Of a stretch of 47,278 nucleotides of DNA, positions 1 to 9,565 are shown piece by piece. The first letter of the stretch is position 1. Every line of letters starts with the position of its first letter. Where the stretch lies: contig JAITLV010000288.1 in NCBI GenBank assembly GCA_031277685.1, positions 1 through 47,278 of the forward strand, in the 5' to 3' direction. The notes below the pieces were generated by a model. It was not told where the DNA came from, ran no database searches, and saw only the letters and a program-made list of their open reading frames with translations. This stretch comes from Sphingobacterium sp. GTDB taxonomy: Bacteria; Bacteroidota; Bacteroidia; Sphingobacteriales; Sphingobacteriaceae. Position numbers and translations under genes: made by a program.

Positions 1-208
1 GAATTCTTTTTTTATATCTCTGATCTTGGATCGAATTGAACTAATTCTTGAATTTGTTCATGACTTTCGTTTGTCTACTCGTCACGCTTACATGATTGTG
101 TTTTCTTAAAGAACTTTTAACGCTTCAACTTCCGTATCCGCTATATTCCGATAGGCATTGCGCCTCTCTTTATCATTTTTGTTTTTCCCTTCGTTTCCGT
201 TGGGACTG
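1..208 (-). promoter_or_regulatory. Putative rRNA operon leader (16S gene expected just left of the window)
   Basis: Read on the minus strand, this is the transcribed stretch downstream of two strong tandem promoters. It carries a boxA-like AGTTCTTTAAGAAAAC (plus positions about 100-116), resembling the GTTCTTT element that precedes 16S genes in Bacteroidota. There is no convincing ORF. The 16S gene itself is not in the window, so the assignment rests on the promoter pair, the boxA-like element and the lack of coding potential. Confidence 0.5.
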
Positions 209-241
209 CAAAGGTAGAAATCTTTTTTGAAATCCCAAAAA
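209..241 (-). promoter_or_regulatory. Strong Bacteroidota-type promoter, rRNA P2-like
   Basis: On the minus strand a -7 element TACCTTTG (plus 209-216) is preceded by 19 nt and a -33 element TTTTTG (plus 236-241). This is an exact fit to TTG-N19-TAnnTTTG, the consensus of the Bacteroidota primary sigma factor. Transcription would start near position 203 and run out of the left edge. Confidence 0.7.
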
Positions 242-361
242 CTTTCTGAAGTTTTTTTTCTTTTCCTTTTTTTTCGATTTCCGCGCTCAACTCTCGTTAA
301 ACCCTTCTTTTTTCATGGCTCCCTGCTCTCGCGGTAACCGTCCCTCCCTTGCGGAGTGGTG

Positions 362-393
362 CAAAGATAGGGAGTTTACCAACAAACTTCCAA
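362..393 (-). promoter_or_regulatory. Second tandem Bacteroidota-type promoter, rRNA P1-like
   Basis: The -7 box TATCTTTG (plus 362-369, minus strand) is preceded by 21 nt and a TTG (plus 391-393). It points the same way as the promoter at 209-241, about 150 bp downstream. A tandem pair of near-consensus promoters with no ORF between or after them is what one expects in front of a ribosomal RNA operon. Confidence 0.6.
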
Positions 394-532
394 GCCTTTT
401 GTTCTTATTTATTTCATTTTCCCCTTAACTGCCTGTAACGGTGCGAGATTATTTTCGTAAAACAGGATCAGCGGGGGTGCTCCCCCCCTTCCCCGGGGCC
501 TGGCCATACCTTCCTGATACCTTCTTCGGCTT

Positions 533-621
533 TTCTCCATCCATTCGCTATCGTTTGCCTATACGCTGCCTATTGTTTGGATAGACAAATGATGGACAGT
601 GGATAGGCAGCGGATGGAGAA
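533..621. repeat. Nested inverted repeats
   Basis: Two perfect 10-bp arm pairs share this block. TTCTCCATCC (533-542) pairs with GGATGGAGAA (612-621), and CGCTGCCTAT (564-573) pairs with ATAGGCAGCG (603-612). The loop has further GCCTAT/ATAGAC relatives. The arms overlap at base 612, so alternative folds compete. There is no T-run, so it is not an ordinary terminator. Confidence 0.55.
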
Positions 622-950
622 ATTCCGGTCAGGGGGCGAAGATCCTGCGGACAGTATACGAAACAGGCACAGACAGTATATGGCTGGTAGCTGGCCAGCT
701 TCAGAAAGGGACCTGGCCGTAGAACCATATAAACATGCACTGCATGGCGCTGTTTCTCTGATATGGGCAACAGCGGAAACAATCCAGCATGTACCGGGGA
801 TTATCGCAGGACTCTCCTATCTATGCTGGTTCTATATCCGCACTATTATTAAGCGACAAAACGATCCGGGGAAAATATAGGGTATACGGCGCTTCCCTTC
901 GGTTACCCCTCAGGGCTGCTTCACAGCAGCGCCACCGCAGCTTCACTATA

Positions 951-994
951 AATCCGTATTGTCTCCGTGGTAAGTCCGTGCTGAGTCCGTGTCC
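951..994 (+). repeat. Four 11-bp direct repeats with TCCGT core
   Basis: Four consecutive 11-bp units (starting at 951, 962, 973 and 984) each have TCCGT at positions 3-7. Two inverted copies of the core (ACGGA) follow at 1024-1028 and 1075-1079. The spacing is close to one helical turn, so the cores would lie on one DNA face, as in iteron or regulator-binding arrays. No binding protein can be named. Confidence 0.45.
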
Positions 995-1219
995 GGCACG
1001 CTATTACCCTGCTCACAGTAGGGACGGACCGTGCTAACAACTGCACTCAGGGGTGCTTAAAGCCTGATGCAGCCACGGACGGCTCCCCAACCACAGCCGA
1101 AAAAAGACCGAAATAGCCTAAAATCAGGACAAACACTCGGACTCAATGACTGGAATCAATGTTTTTTCAGAAAAGAAACTGGCAAATTAAAATATCGAAA
1201 AAAGAGCTTTTTAACACAA

Positions 1220-1252
1220 AAACTCCGAATGATTGATTGTCATTCGGAGTTT
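1220..1252 (-). terminator. Rho-independent terminator of the SusC/D-M60 operon
   Basis: A perfect 13-bp stem (AAACTCCGAATGA, 7-nt loop, TCATTCGGAGTTT), followed on the minus strand by a short T-rich stretch. It sits 22 bp past the stop codon of the M60 peptidase gene. Confidence 0.85.
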
Positions 1253-1273
1253 CAGGTACTAAAATAGTAAATA

Positions 1274-2866
1274 CTAATTATCTGTTAACGTAGTAAGATC
1301 TACTTTAGGTTGGGACAAATTCATCTTCTTAATCGACTTCCTGCATTCATCAACCATTTCCTGGGTCATTGTATAAGTATACTTTCCATAATCATCATAC
1401 TCCAATGTGCCAACATAAAAGAATCCATACCGATCAAAAAAATCTGTTAAATCCACTTTAGCAACTTCACAGGCTGTTTTAACAAAGTTTAATTGATGGA
1501 CAGCGGGATTACGCTCCCCCATCATTCTATCTGAACTCCAGTCCGATCGCCCCCTTCTCGGCTTAGCGCTGTTTTGTTGACGGAACGCCTCAAACAAATC
1601 AGCGTAAAAATCTGGATTTTTTCCAATTCCTTCAAAATACAACTGTAATTGCCAGAAAGGGATCAAACGATTAAATACATCAGGATCGGATAAGTAGGAA
1701 ATTCTTTTTTCAATAATACTGACTTTGGCTTTTTCAAAATTATTCTGCTCAGAAACCCGTGTTTTATTACCAAAAGAACGTGTCACATACAAAGAAAACA
1801 AGTTATTGCTCACTTCACCAAGTCCACCCCAGTTAAACATTGGTCGGGTTTGATGTACATGTCCTACTTCATGACTAAAGCCCCAGCATGGATCGCCTTT
1901 AATTACTGATTCTGGAGTAACAACCATTTTCATGGCGTAACCAACTTTGTCCCCCATGTAAGCAACTCCATCCCCGTCACGGAACATATAATAATTATAG
2001 TTTACCCGTGCGAGGATCCGATTCTTTGGAACTTTCCTATATTTCTCCAATCCCATCAAACGGTGCTGTCTAAATACCAAAGAATCGTAATTACTAATCA
2101 GTTCAACACCTTTTCCATAGGCATATTTCTTCATGGCTTCTACAGGATAAGCTGTTTGTATGTGTTCGCCTTTTGCATCCATAATTGGATACACTGCATG
2201 ATCTATCAAACTGTCCCATTCTTTGTTGCTCTGTTTTCTTATATCAAAATATCCATTTACCTCACCTGTTGGAAAATGCACCGCAATAGGTTTTTCCATT
2301 TCGGGTTCGTCAGAGAAATAGTCTATATAAGCCAAACTTCCAAAATCGTTGAGCTGGATAATATTCACACCATTATGTAGTCTAAATTCTTGCTTTTCTA
2401 AGCCCCAGCCTTTCGGATCTTCTGTAGGTTTGGTGGGATCTGGCGCCTTGCGCAACCAATTTGGCACTACAAGGTTGACTTCTTTGCCATTTGCAATTCC
2501 ATCCACAATGACAATATGCCGTCCCTTTGGGAGGTAAATTCCGGTGATATTCTCATACTTGCTATATCCGTCACCAATACTTAGCTGATGACCCAAGGTC
2601 GATGGGTTCAGTAAGGCAGAATAAGTCGCATACCTATATTCAGTATTGTATTTACCTTGCAACATCGCTAACGCCATGGTGCGCAATGCCGTATCCGCTA
2701 TATGATCTATCTCTTTTTTCTTAATGCCTTTTTTTAATTTTAAGGCCAATGCATCATCGAATACAGAAAGATCAGTATAAGTTTGCTTAAGATCCTGAGC
2801 TGATTGTGCCATTAAATTTGCACTCATCAATAGACCCAGACCGAAAGTGATAAATTTTCTTTTCAT
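1274..2866 (-). CDS. Secreted M60-like zinc metallopeptidase
   Basis: A 530-aa exported protein with signal peptide MKRKFITFGLGLLMSANLMA. The active site HEVGH lies at residues 332-336 and a glutamate 14 residues later (E351, in GGLGEVSNN) fits the gluzincin pattern HExxH-x(8-28)-E of peptidase family M60 (enhancin/SslE group). Residues about 105-190 (GIYLPKGRHIVIVDG, VPNWLR) look like the beta-sandwich M60-like N-terminal domain. Family members cleave O-glycosylated proteins such as mucins. It is the last gene of the SusC/SusD operon, 182 bp after the DUF5007 gene with a hairpin between. Its place in a SusC/D locus without glycosidases suggests glycoprotein or glycopeptide degradation; substrate and exact cellular location are inferred. 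Confidence 0.85.
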   Translation of the reverse strand: MKRKFITFGLGLLMSANLMAQSAQDLKQTYTDLSVFDDALALKLKKGIKKKEIDHIADTALRTMALAMLQGKYNTEYRYATYSALLNPSTLGHQLSIGDGYSKYENITGIYLPKGRHIVIVDGIANGKEVNLVVPNWLRKAPDPTKPTEDPKGWGLEKQEFRLHNGVNIIQLNDFGSLAYIDYFSDEPEMEKPIAVHFPTGEVNGYFDIRKQSNKEWDSLIDHAVYPIMDAKGEHIQTAYPVEAMKKYAYGKGVELISNYDSLVFRQHRLMGLEKYRKVPKNRILARVNYNYYMFRDGDGVAYMGDKVGYAMKMVVTPESVIKGDPCWGFSHEVGHVHQTRPMFNWGGLGEVSNNLFSLYVTRSFGNKTRVSEQNNFEKAKVSIIEKRISYLSDPDVFNRLIPFWQLQLYFEGIGKNPDFYADLFEAFRQQNSAKPRRGRSDWSSDRMMGERNPAVHQLNFVKTACEVAKVDLTDFFDRYGFFYVGTLEYDDYGKYTYTMTQEMVDECRKSIKKMNLSQPKVDLTTLTDN

Positions 2867-2986
2867 AATTATTTATAGTTTATTCAAGAAGTGATGTGGT
2901 CTTCAAAATAAAAAGACACAATAGATCTATTTCTATACAAGCACAAGAATGACTAAAAAAAACTATTGTACACTACAATTATATGA

Positions 2987-3020
2987 AGTGGAGACTACTC
3001 TTATTCGAATAGCCTCCACT
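2987..3020 (-). terminator. Hairpin between DUF5007 and M60 genes (attenuator or weak terminator)
   Basis: AGTGGAG (2987-2993) pairs with CTCCACT (3014-3020), and the stem continues with CTA/TAG after one mismatch. On the minus strand no clear T-run follows, so it may tune expression or stabilise the upstream mRNA 3' end and need not fully stop transcription. Confidence 0.4.
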
Positions 3021-3048
3021 AACACTAGTTTTTCAGATCTCCCTGTGG

Positions 3049-4116
3049 TTATTTCGCGTTAGGATTTTTCGTTGCTCTCAAATGAAGCTCATAGATATAC
3101 TTCCCGGGCTTGTTGACAGTCGTGTTAAAACGTATATTAAGTTTAACAGGCTCATTATGGGTCAAATAATTAATATCTGAAGGTGGGTTCCAATTATTTA
3201 TATCCGCATAATCAACTGATTGAATCCATTTTGATTGAATCCGATAATAGCAATTAAGGCCATTAGATTGTGTATCCCAATACACATCTGGAAATCTCAC
3301 CTGTGCATAATCATAAACAACTGCTGTATCTGTTACTGTCGTTTTATAGGCGAAAGTTGACAATGTCTTCAGGAAGCTATTCCCAGAAGGCCTTCTATCC
3401 AGTGCTTTACCCGGAAACAATGCTCCATTTTTATCATACACCTTTAAGACGATTTGATTAGGCTCGTCCGCAACGTGTTTGATCTTAAGAGTTAGACTAG
3501 TACTTTGCCCTTTATTGGGATCAATCCATTGATCATCATAAGTAAATCGAATACCTGTTTCACTATTGGCTTCGGCGGCAATGGAATAAGGCGTATTGAT
3601 ATAAGTATAATCATTTAAATGAGACAACTTAATTGTTGTGATATTCTTGTAGTCTTTAGTCCCTTTGGGGTTCTTTACACGGATATCAACCTCATACTCT
3701 CCCGTTGGCACACTATCTGTCGCTTGGGTAAACATAAATTGACCACTTTTCTCCAATACAGTTAGTGGCAATCTCATACCCATACCGCGTTTACCATTAA
3801 TTATGGCCAAAGTAGTATCTGTTAATGGATTATATTTTGACTTCCACACCATGATATTATACTCTTTAAAAAATGACTCTTCTCTTTTTCCTGTAGCCTT
3901 ATTTCGCACATCAAGAAGTGTTACAGTAAATGGCGGAGTTGATGCATCAGGAATAATACCTACCGCAGTATAAAAAGTTCCCTGATCCACAGCAATAGGA
4001 TTGGATCCATAACGTATGTTATCACTAAGATACCCCACCTCTATCTTTTTACATCCAACAGTCATTAGGATTGTCAATATCCCTAGATATATGAATATGT
4101 TATATTTATTTTTCAT
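3049..4116 (-). CDS. DUF5007 domain lipoprotein
   Basis: A 355-aa lipoprotein; the lipobox ends at Cys22 (LMTVGC followed by KK). After a linker the protein is predicted all-beta (for example VTLLDVRNKATGKREESFF and YIYELHLRATKN). I recognise it as DUF5007, a Bacteroidota family that accompanies SusC/SusD and FAS1 lipoproteins. It probably sits on the outer membrane as an accessory binding protein of the SusCD complex, but the family has no proven activity that I know of. It follows the FAS1 gene by 18 bp in the same operon. Confidence 0.7.
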   Translation of the reverse strand: MKNKYNIFIYLGILTILMTVGCKKIEVGYLSDNIRYGSNPIAVDQGTFYTAVGIIPDASTPPFTVTLLDVRNKATGKREESFFKEYNIMVWKSKYNPLTDTTLAIINGKRGMGMRLPLTVLEKSGQFMFTQATDSVPTGEYEVDIRVKNPKGTKDYKNITTIKLSHLNDYTYINTPYSIAAEANSETGIRFTYDDQWIDPNKGQSTSLTLKIKHVADEPNQIVLKVYDKNGALFPGKALDRRPSGNSFLKTLSTFAYKTTVTDTAVVYDYAQVRFPDVYWDTQSNGLNCYYRIQSKWIQSVDYADINNWNPPSDINYLTHNEPVKLNIRFNTTVNKPGKYIYELHLRATKNPNAK

Positions 4117-4134
4117 AACAGTACTATTTAAATT

Positions 4135-4833
4135 TTATCTTCTAAATGCCCAGAAATGTTTGTTATTCAATACATGTACTATACCAGTTGTCGTAATAAT
4201 TCCTGATGTCTGACAAAGTACTTTTGTATCATTAAGGCTAGCTTGTCCTGAAGGATCAGACAATGACCCATCTCTAATTACATCTCTTTCACCATAAATT
4301 TTTGTCAAGTATAATAATTTAGGTCCTTGAGAGATAATACCGTCCTCTGTGTAGTCTCCACTCGTTGACTTTTCCAAAGTCACCAACAATTTGCTCGTCG
4401 GCTCTTGCGTTTGAAATATTGTACCTGTCTCTGTCAAATTATCTCGGACAATGCGATCGTTGAAAAGATAAACACTCATGCTATCTCGCAGCATTTTTGG
4501 AGAGTAATACTTAAACAATGAATCTAAATCAAAGTTTATTTGTTCATCGGTTTTTCGCAATTCATTTTGTTTCGCCAAAAGGAATAGTCGGATCGAATAA
4601 TTCGTTGGAACAAAAAATGTTCCTGCATTATTAACTTTATCTTTTAATCCGGCCTTGTCAATAATCATCAATGTAGTATCGAATAGATGTCTAGGATGCG
4701 ATTTTAAAAAGTCATAGGTTGTCATATTGACACGAGGATCACTTAAACCGCCATCTATAACACCATCTTTTTTACAGCTAAATAATAACGACACAAAGCC
4801 GATAAGTCCTATATATAATATTGTATTTTTCAT
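4135..4833 (-). CDS. Fasciclin (FAS1) domain lipoprotein
   Basis: A 232-aa lipoprotein with lipobox Cys20 (LLFSC-KKDG). Two FAS1 signatures are visible: AGTFFVPTNYSIRLFL around residues 90-105 (H1-like box) and the terminal GIITTTGIVHVLNNKHFW (H2-like box). Only one FAS1 domain is present and it ends almost at the C-terminus. FAS1 domains mediate protein or glycan contact. It lies between susD (11 bp away) and the DUF5007 gene, so it is likely a surface accessory of the SusCD transporter. Confidence 0.75.
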   Translation of the reverse strand: MKNTILYIGLIGFVSLLFSCKKDGVIDGGLSDPRVNMTTYDFLKSHPRHLFDTTLMIIDKAGLKDKVNNAGTFFVPTNYSIRLFLLAKQNELRKTDEQINFDLDSLFKYYSPKMLRDSMSVYLFNDRIVRDNLTETGTIFQTQEPTSKLLVTLEKSTSGDYTEDGIISQGPKLLYLTKIYGERDVIRDGSLSDPSGQASLNDTKVLCQTSGIITTTGIVHVLNNKHFWAFRR

Positions 4834-4844
4834 ATTGATTTAAG

Positions 4845-6380
4845 TTAATATCTACCCATCCAATATGGATTCTGTGAGATTAGTCTATTTGAATTTAATA
4901 TATCATTGTGTATAGGAAACAAGTAACCCTTTTGTGCAAATCGGGTAGGCTCCATACTCCAAGGAGTCAACTGAATAAAAAGATTGTTATTGTTTGTTTT
5001 CCAACTATTACGCACAATATCAAAATATGCATGCCCTTCTCCGATCAATTCACGCTGTCTCTCTTTCAAAATGTCTTTCTTTAAATTAGCCCCAGTGCTG
5101 CTGATCAAGGTTTTTGCACCTGCACGTGCTCGAATTGAATTTACGGTAGTCAATGCCTCTCCGTCTCTCCCAAGTGCATTTAAGGCCTCAGCCTTTAACA
5201 AAATCATGTCTGCTAACCTGAAAATAACCAAGTTACTTTCTACTCGTGGATCAGAATTCGTAGCAGCGTTTTTATTAACAATATCAGAGTATTTCATTAA
5301 GGAATTAGTTTTAGTTTCCCCAATCTTTCTAAAAAAGTCGGTTTTTCTGGAGTCGCCAACTTCATCCTTTCCATACAATTCTTCCAATTTATCGTTAGTT
5401 ACGAAATAAACAGGAGTCGCAAATGGCATATTGACATAAACACCTTTCAACTCACTACTGACCGTAATAAACCCTACTGCTGCCGAAAATGAATTAACAT
5501 AATCCGTATTATAGAAAGCGGATTCATTTTCCGCATCTTTATTTGTAAAAACAAATATGTTTTCCTTAGCTTCGGCTTCCTTAAACACATTTCGGATATT
5601 ACCTTTGGCCTGTAAGGCAAATAGGTCAGTACGGCTGATCAATGAATCAGCATACGTAACTGTCTTTGCATAATCGTTTTGCCAAGCTGTGGCATGTGTC
5701 AACAATGCCAATGCTGCAGCTTTATTGGCACGACGACGTCCAAGATCATCTACACCTTCCCAAGTTAATAAATTCGAAGCCTTCTGTCCGTCCTCTATAA
5801 TTAATTTCAAAATTTCTTCGGTTGAAGTCCTACCCTTCAAGACAGCTTGATCAGCGGTTTCAATCGGTTCAGTCTGCAAAGGCAAATCGCCCCATACCCT
5901 AGTCATATAGAAATAGGATAGCGCACGCATAAAATATGCTTCACCCAGTATATAACTCTTTGTTCCTGCTGAAAATTTATCATCCGATACTTCAGGTAAT
6001 TTTTTTATTATCAAATTCGCAGCATTTACGACACGATACCAATTGGTCCAATTTAGACCTCCTCCTTCACGATAATTCATCCGAAAGCTTCCGCCGGTAT
6101 ATATATCTGAGTGCAAGGTTCCCTCATTTGTTGTCAGAATCCCAATGGGAGTATCCCCCCAAGCAAAAAATGCCTGATTGGTGACCATTGCCTTGCGAAA
6201 GAGTCCATAGGTGCCTAATACAGCTCCTGTAAAATCTTTTTCATTTTTCCAGAATGTATCTGAATAGGTATCATTTATCAAATTATTCTCTAGCTGTTTA
6301 TTACAGGCACCCAGCAACAAGGCGGACACGAGAGCCATAGCCAGTCCTATCTTTTTATAATTTATTTTTAAGATTTTCAT
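4845..6380 (-). CDS. SusD/RagB family surface substrate-binding lipoprotein
   Basis: A 511-aa lipoprotein with lipobox Cys26 (LLLGAC-NKQ). The N-terminal NDTYSDTFWKNEKDFTGAV, the alpha-helical region with EAYFMRALSYFYMTRVWGDLPL, the RIADMILLKAEALNALG-type motif (here FRLADMILLKAEAL) and the C-terminal LFPIHNDILNSN...QNPYW are the SusD/RagB hallmarks. It forms the lid over the SusC barrel and captures ligand at the cell surface. It lies 11 bp downstream of the susC-like gene. With an M60 peptidase and no glycoside hydrolase in the operon, the ligand may be a peptide or glycopeptide (as with RagAB); this is inference. Confidence 0.93.
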   Translation of the reverse strand: MKILKINYKKIGLAMALVSALLLGACNKQLENNLINDTYSDTFWKNEKDFTGAVLGTYGLFRKAMVTNQAFFAWGDTPIGILTTNEGTLHSDIYTGGSFRMNYREGGGLNWTNWYRVVNAANLIIKKLPEVSDDKFSAGTKSYILGEAYFMRALSYFYMTRVWGDLPLQTEPIETADQAVLKGRTSTEEILKLIIEDGQKASNLLTWEGVDDLGRRRANKAAALALLTHATAWQNDYAKTVTYADSLISRTDLFALQAKGNIRNVFKEAEAKENIFVFTNKDAENESAFYNTDYVNSFSAAVGFITVSSELKGVYVNMPFATPVYFVTNDKLEELYGKDEVGDSRKTDFFRKIGETKTNSLMKYSDIVNKNAATNSDPRVESNLVIFRLADMILLKAEALNALGRDGEALTTVNSIRARAGAKTLISSTGANLKKDILKERQRELIGEGHAYFDIVRNSWKTNNNNLFIQLTPWSMEPTRFAQKGYLFPIHNDILNSNRLISQNPYWMGRY

Positions 6381-6391
6381 AACGTTAGTGA

Positions 6392-9300
6392 TTAAAATTC
6401 AAATTGAACACCTAAAGTATATTTCGATGGTAAAGGGTATCCATCTCCATAATCAAATCCACGCGCATCTACCATTTCAGCATCCACTCCAGAGAATTTT
6501 TGGAACATATGAACATTATCCATTGTGCCATAGAGTCTCAATGAATTTATCCCTAAGCGATCCATCCATGGATTTTTGCCTTTATTAAAACGATAAGCTA
6601 AATTGATATTTTTGATACGCACATACCATCCCGGCTCCATAAACATGGATTGCCCCGCTCTCCAAGCATATAATCCCATATAAGGGTTTGCCGCTGGATA
6701 TCGGGCCACATCCCCCTCTTGCCCCCAAAAATCAAATTTATCCAGATCTCCAATAGATGCTTTCGAAAAATCTTTTGCACTACCATAGAAAAAACCATTA
6801 GACATCCGACGTGCGAAAGTATTGTTGATAATATCACGACCAAATGTAAAAGTTGTCAAAATCTGAAGGGAAAAATCCTTGTAACTAAAATTATTGATAA
6901 ATCCACCTGTCACTTTTGGATTAGGATCTCCAAAAAAAGTCATGTCATTTTCACCAATAGCATCGGAAATTTTATAATCACCATTAACATCTACCCAATT
7001 TGGATACCCAGGTTTTAATGTTCCCCATTTTGTAGCACCTTCGGCACCTGTATAGGGGTTAACAATAATATCGTTTGATGAACTGATAGCACCATTTACC
7101 AAATAGCCATAGAACATATTCAATGGTTTCCCAACAACATACACCCCGTTATCATAATATAAGTCTCTATTACCATTTGGTAGAGCGGTCACCACATTTT
7201 TATTAAATGACATATTTAACTGTGGAGTCCACTGGAATGCTTTATCTTTATCAAATACTCTTCCTTGGATATTAATTTCTACCCCTGAATTTCTTACACC
7301 GGCAGCATTTGTAAACGTTTGCAAGTAACCTGAGTACTCTGGAATCCAAATTTGTAGCATTTGTCCCGTTGTAGTTCTTACATAAGTATCAAAATTGACT
7401 GTCAGTCTACCTTTCAACAGATAGGCATCAAAACCTGCATTCCAAGTATCCGATTTTTGCCAAGTAATATTATCATTGGTTATACCAGAATAGTTAGGTA
7501 TAATCGCGGTTCCGCCACCATAAGTATTACCAAAATTTCCCGGATATGATCCATCCCCCGCTACAAAAGCGTTATATCGATCATTGTCGCCAATACTACT
7601 TTCATCTCCGGTACGCCCCCAGCTAGCGCGCAATTTAAATTCATCTACCCATTCGTTGTCTTCCATAAACGGCTCCTCTGACATAATCCACCCCGCTCCA
7701 ACAGAGGGGAAGTACCCCCATTTATTGTTTTTACCAAAGCGTGAGGAGGCATCTGCTCTCCATACGGCATCCACAAGATATTTGCTTTTGTAATCGTAAT
7801 GGAAAGCACCTAAAAAAGACAATTTTGCATAGGTTGATTGATCAGAATACCCATTGAGATTCTGGGCACTAACGCCCTTAATCACCTTGATATTGTCGTT
7901 CGGGATATCCTTACCCAATAAATACAATCCTTCATTTTTTCTAGATTCATACTCTTGCACTACTGTAGCTGTAAAATTATGTGTATCATTAAAGGATTTG
8001 GTCCATAACAAAGAGTTTGTCAACAAATATTTTCTATACTGTGTGTATGTTGACTTCGCATAGGCCAAACCATCTGCATTTAAAATAGAAGGTGAAGCAA
8101 AATCATTTTTTGCTGTTGAATAATTAATTATATTCCTCGTACTTAAGCGAAAATCTTTTAGGAAAGTGTACCTTAATTCACCAACACCGCTTAAATCAAC
8201 ATTGATATTATCGTTACGTTGATAATCGTAAGGGTTTACGATGCTATTAATATCATCCTTGCTCATGCCCAATAACGAAGTCGGCATATCAACTGGATTG
8301 ATAGCAAATATACCACGGTATCGGTTTGTCTTTAAAAATTCGGTATTTCCTTTTCCATCCATACGTTTATTGGTTGAGGCCTTGAAATTGGTCAAAAACT
8401 CCAATTGTTTCGTGATGTTAAAGATCAAATTACTTGTGAATGAATAACGCTTTAAACCCGTACTTTTGACAATCCCTTTCTCATTATACATCCCCCCACT
8501 GATTCGGTAGTTCAAATTTTCAGTCGCTCCCGAAACGGAAAGGTCGTAATTTTGTACATAGCCAGATTGGTAAAACAGATCCTGATAATCATTATTATTA
8601 TTAAATGCAGGATTTAAACTGTCCGTTAATAATTGTGGTATATCTGCAAGTTGCGCATCATTTCCGTATTTGTAAATCAAGGCTAACTTTTTTCTTCGCT
8701 CAGCTGCCCCAATCAAAGTAGCTACCTTCGCGGGCTTTGTGACATAACCTTGGTATGTATTTAGGCTGAATTTGGGACGTCCTAATTGACCGCGCTTTGT
8801 CTTGATCAGGATAACGCCATTATTAGCTCGAGCACCATAAAGTGCAGCCGCAGATGCGTCTTTTAATACGTCAACAGACTCGATGTCATTTGGGTTGAGA
8901 CTGGCTAAAAAATTTGTCCCGGTCACATTGAAACTTTTTATTTCATCCTCAGAGGTAGGAATCCCATCAATGACATACAATGGGTTGCTCGTTAAATTGT
9001 CGGCATCGTAATCACCATTAGATCGTGGAATATTTGTATTACCGCGAATTACCAACGAGGTCTTCATCCCTGGTTGTCCCGTAAAGTTTTGGACATTCAC
9101 TCCAGGTAACTTTCCTTGCAGAAGTACATCAATGCTGGCAGCTGGGAGATTTTCAATATCCTTACTCGTGACACTCGCAATAGAACCTGTACTTTTCTTA
9201 CGGCTAATTGTTGTATAGCCTGTTACAATTGCCTCTTCTAGTCCTTGACTTGATTCGACCAAATTAACCGTAATATTTTGTTGTCCGTCGACAGCAATTT

Positions 9301-9565
9301 CCTGTGTATCAAAACCGACGCTTTTGACAACCAAAATATCATCTGATTTGGCTTGAATTTCAAATGCCCCCGATTGATTGCTCGAAGTGGCTGACTTTGC
9401 ATTTTTTTTGATAAAAACCGTTGCGCCAGGTACTGGCCGGTTATTGTTTAATATCTTTCCTGTTATCTTCGATTGCGCAAAGGAAGATAGCTGGAAAAGC
9501 ATTAGGCTAAACAGAAGCGGGATTGTTCTAATCCACCTCCTTTTGGTGTAGATGTCCATTTCCAT
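6392..9565 (-). CDS. SusC/RagA family TonB-linked outer-membrane transporter
   Basis: A 1057-aa protein with a signal peptide ending near LSSFAQ (about residue 31), a CarboxypepD_reg-like domain (SKITGKILNNNRPVPGATVF, residues about 32-110), a TonB-box region (EEAIVTGYTT), a plug with ALYGARANNGVILIKTKRG, and a long beta-barrel ending in an aromatic residue (VQFEF). These are the standard parts of SusC/RagA. No N-terminal STN signalling domain is present, so regulation by an ECF sigma/anti-sigma pair is not indicated. It is the first gene of the operon SusC-SusD-FAS1-DUF5007-M60. Two LacI-like operator half-copies lie about 100 bp upstream. Confidence 0.94.
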   Translation of the reverse strand: MEMDIYTKRRWIRTIPLLFSLMLFQLSSFAQSKITGKILNNNRPVPGATVFIKKNAKSATSSNQSGAFEIQAKSDDILVVKSVGFDTQEIAVDGQQNITVNLVESSQGLEEAIVTGYTTISRKKSTGSIASVTSKDIENLPAASIDVLLQGKLPGVNVQNFTGQPGMKTSLVIRGNTNIPRSNGDYDADNLTSNPLYVIDGIPTSEDEIKSFNVTGTNFLASLNPNDIESVDVLKDASAAALYGARANNGVILIKTKRGQLGRPKFSLNTYQGYVTKPAKVATLIGAAERRKKLALIYKYGNDAQLADIPQLLTDSLNPAFNNNNDYQDLFYQSGYVQNYDLSVSGATENLNYRISGGMYNEKGIVKSTGLKRYSFTSNLIFNITKQLEFLTNFKASTNKRMDGKGNTEFLKTNRYRGIFAINPVDMPTSLLGMSKDDINSIVNPYDYQRNDNINVDLSGVGELRYTFLKDFRLSTRNIINYSTAKNDFASPSILNADGLAYAKSTYTQYRKYLLTNSLLWTKSFNDTHNFTATVVQEYESRKNEGLYLLGKDIPNDNIKVIKGVSAQNLNGYSDQSTYAKLSFLGAFHYDYKSKYLVDAVWRADASSRFGKNNKWGYFPSVGAGWIMSEEPFMEDNEWVDEFKLRASWGRTGDESSIGDNDRYNAFVAGDGSYPGNFGNTYGGGTAIIPNYSGITNDNITWQKSDTWNAGFDAYLLKGRLTVNFDTYVRTTTGQMLQIWIPEYSGYLQTFTNAAGVRNSGVEINIQGRVFDKDKAFQWTPQLNMSFNKNVVTALPNGNRDLYYDNGVYVVGKPLNMFYGYLVNGAISSSNDIIVNPYTGAEGATKWGTLKPGYPNWVDVNGDYKISDAIGENDMTFFGDPNPKVTGGFINNFSYKDFSLQILTTFTFGRDIINNTFARRMSNGFFYGSAKDFSKASIGDLDKFDFWGQEGDVARYPAANPYMGLYAWRAGQSMFMEPGWYVRIKNINLAYRFNKGKNPWMDRLGINSLRLYGTMDNVHMFQKFSGVDAEMVDARGFDYGDGYPLPSKYTLGVQFEF

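Larger units (their letters stand above)
400..1210. other. Non-coding, GC-richer spacer between rRNA-like promoters and the M60 operon
   Basis: About 800 bp with no ORF that looks like a protein. Short open frames exist on both strands but have shuffled composition and no recognisable domain. Base composition is clearly GC-richer than the neighbouring genes. It contains a nested inverted-repeat block (533-621), an 11-bp periodic repeat (951-994) and a small GCTGCT/AGCAGC hairpin (915-930). It could be a conserved rRNA-flanking spacer or the residue of an old insertion; the sequence alone does not decide. Confidence 0.4.

Noticed and set aside
599..880. Open frame of 93 codons in the GC-rich left spacer (and overlapping frames 570-782, 789-1037, 1067-1267)
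   Set aside because: Composition looks like translated non-coding DNA, frames overlap on both strands over inverted repeats, and no domain or signal peptide is recognisable.
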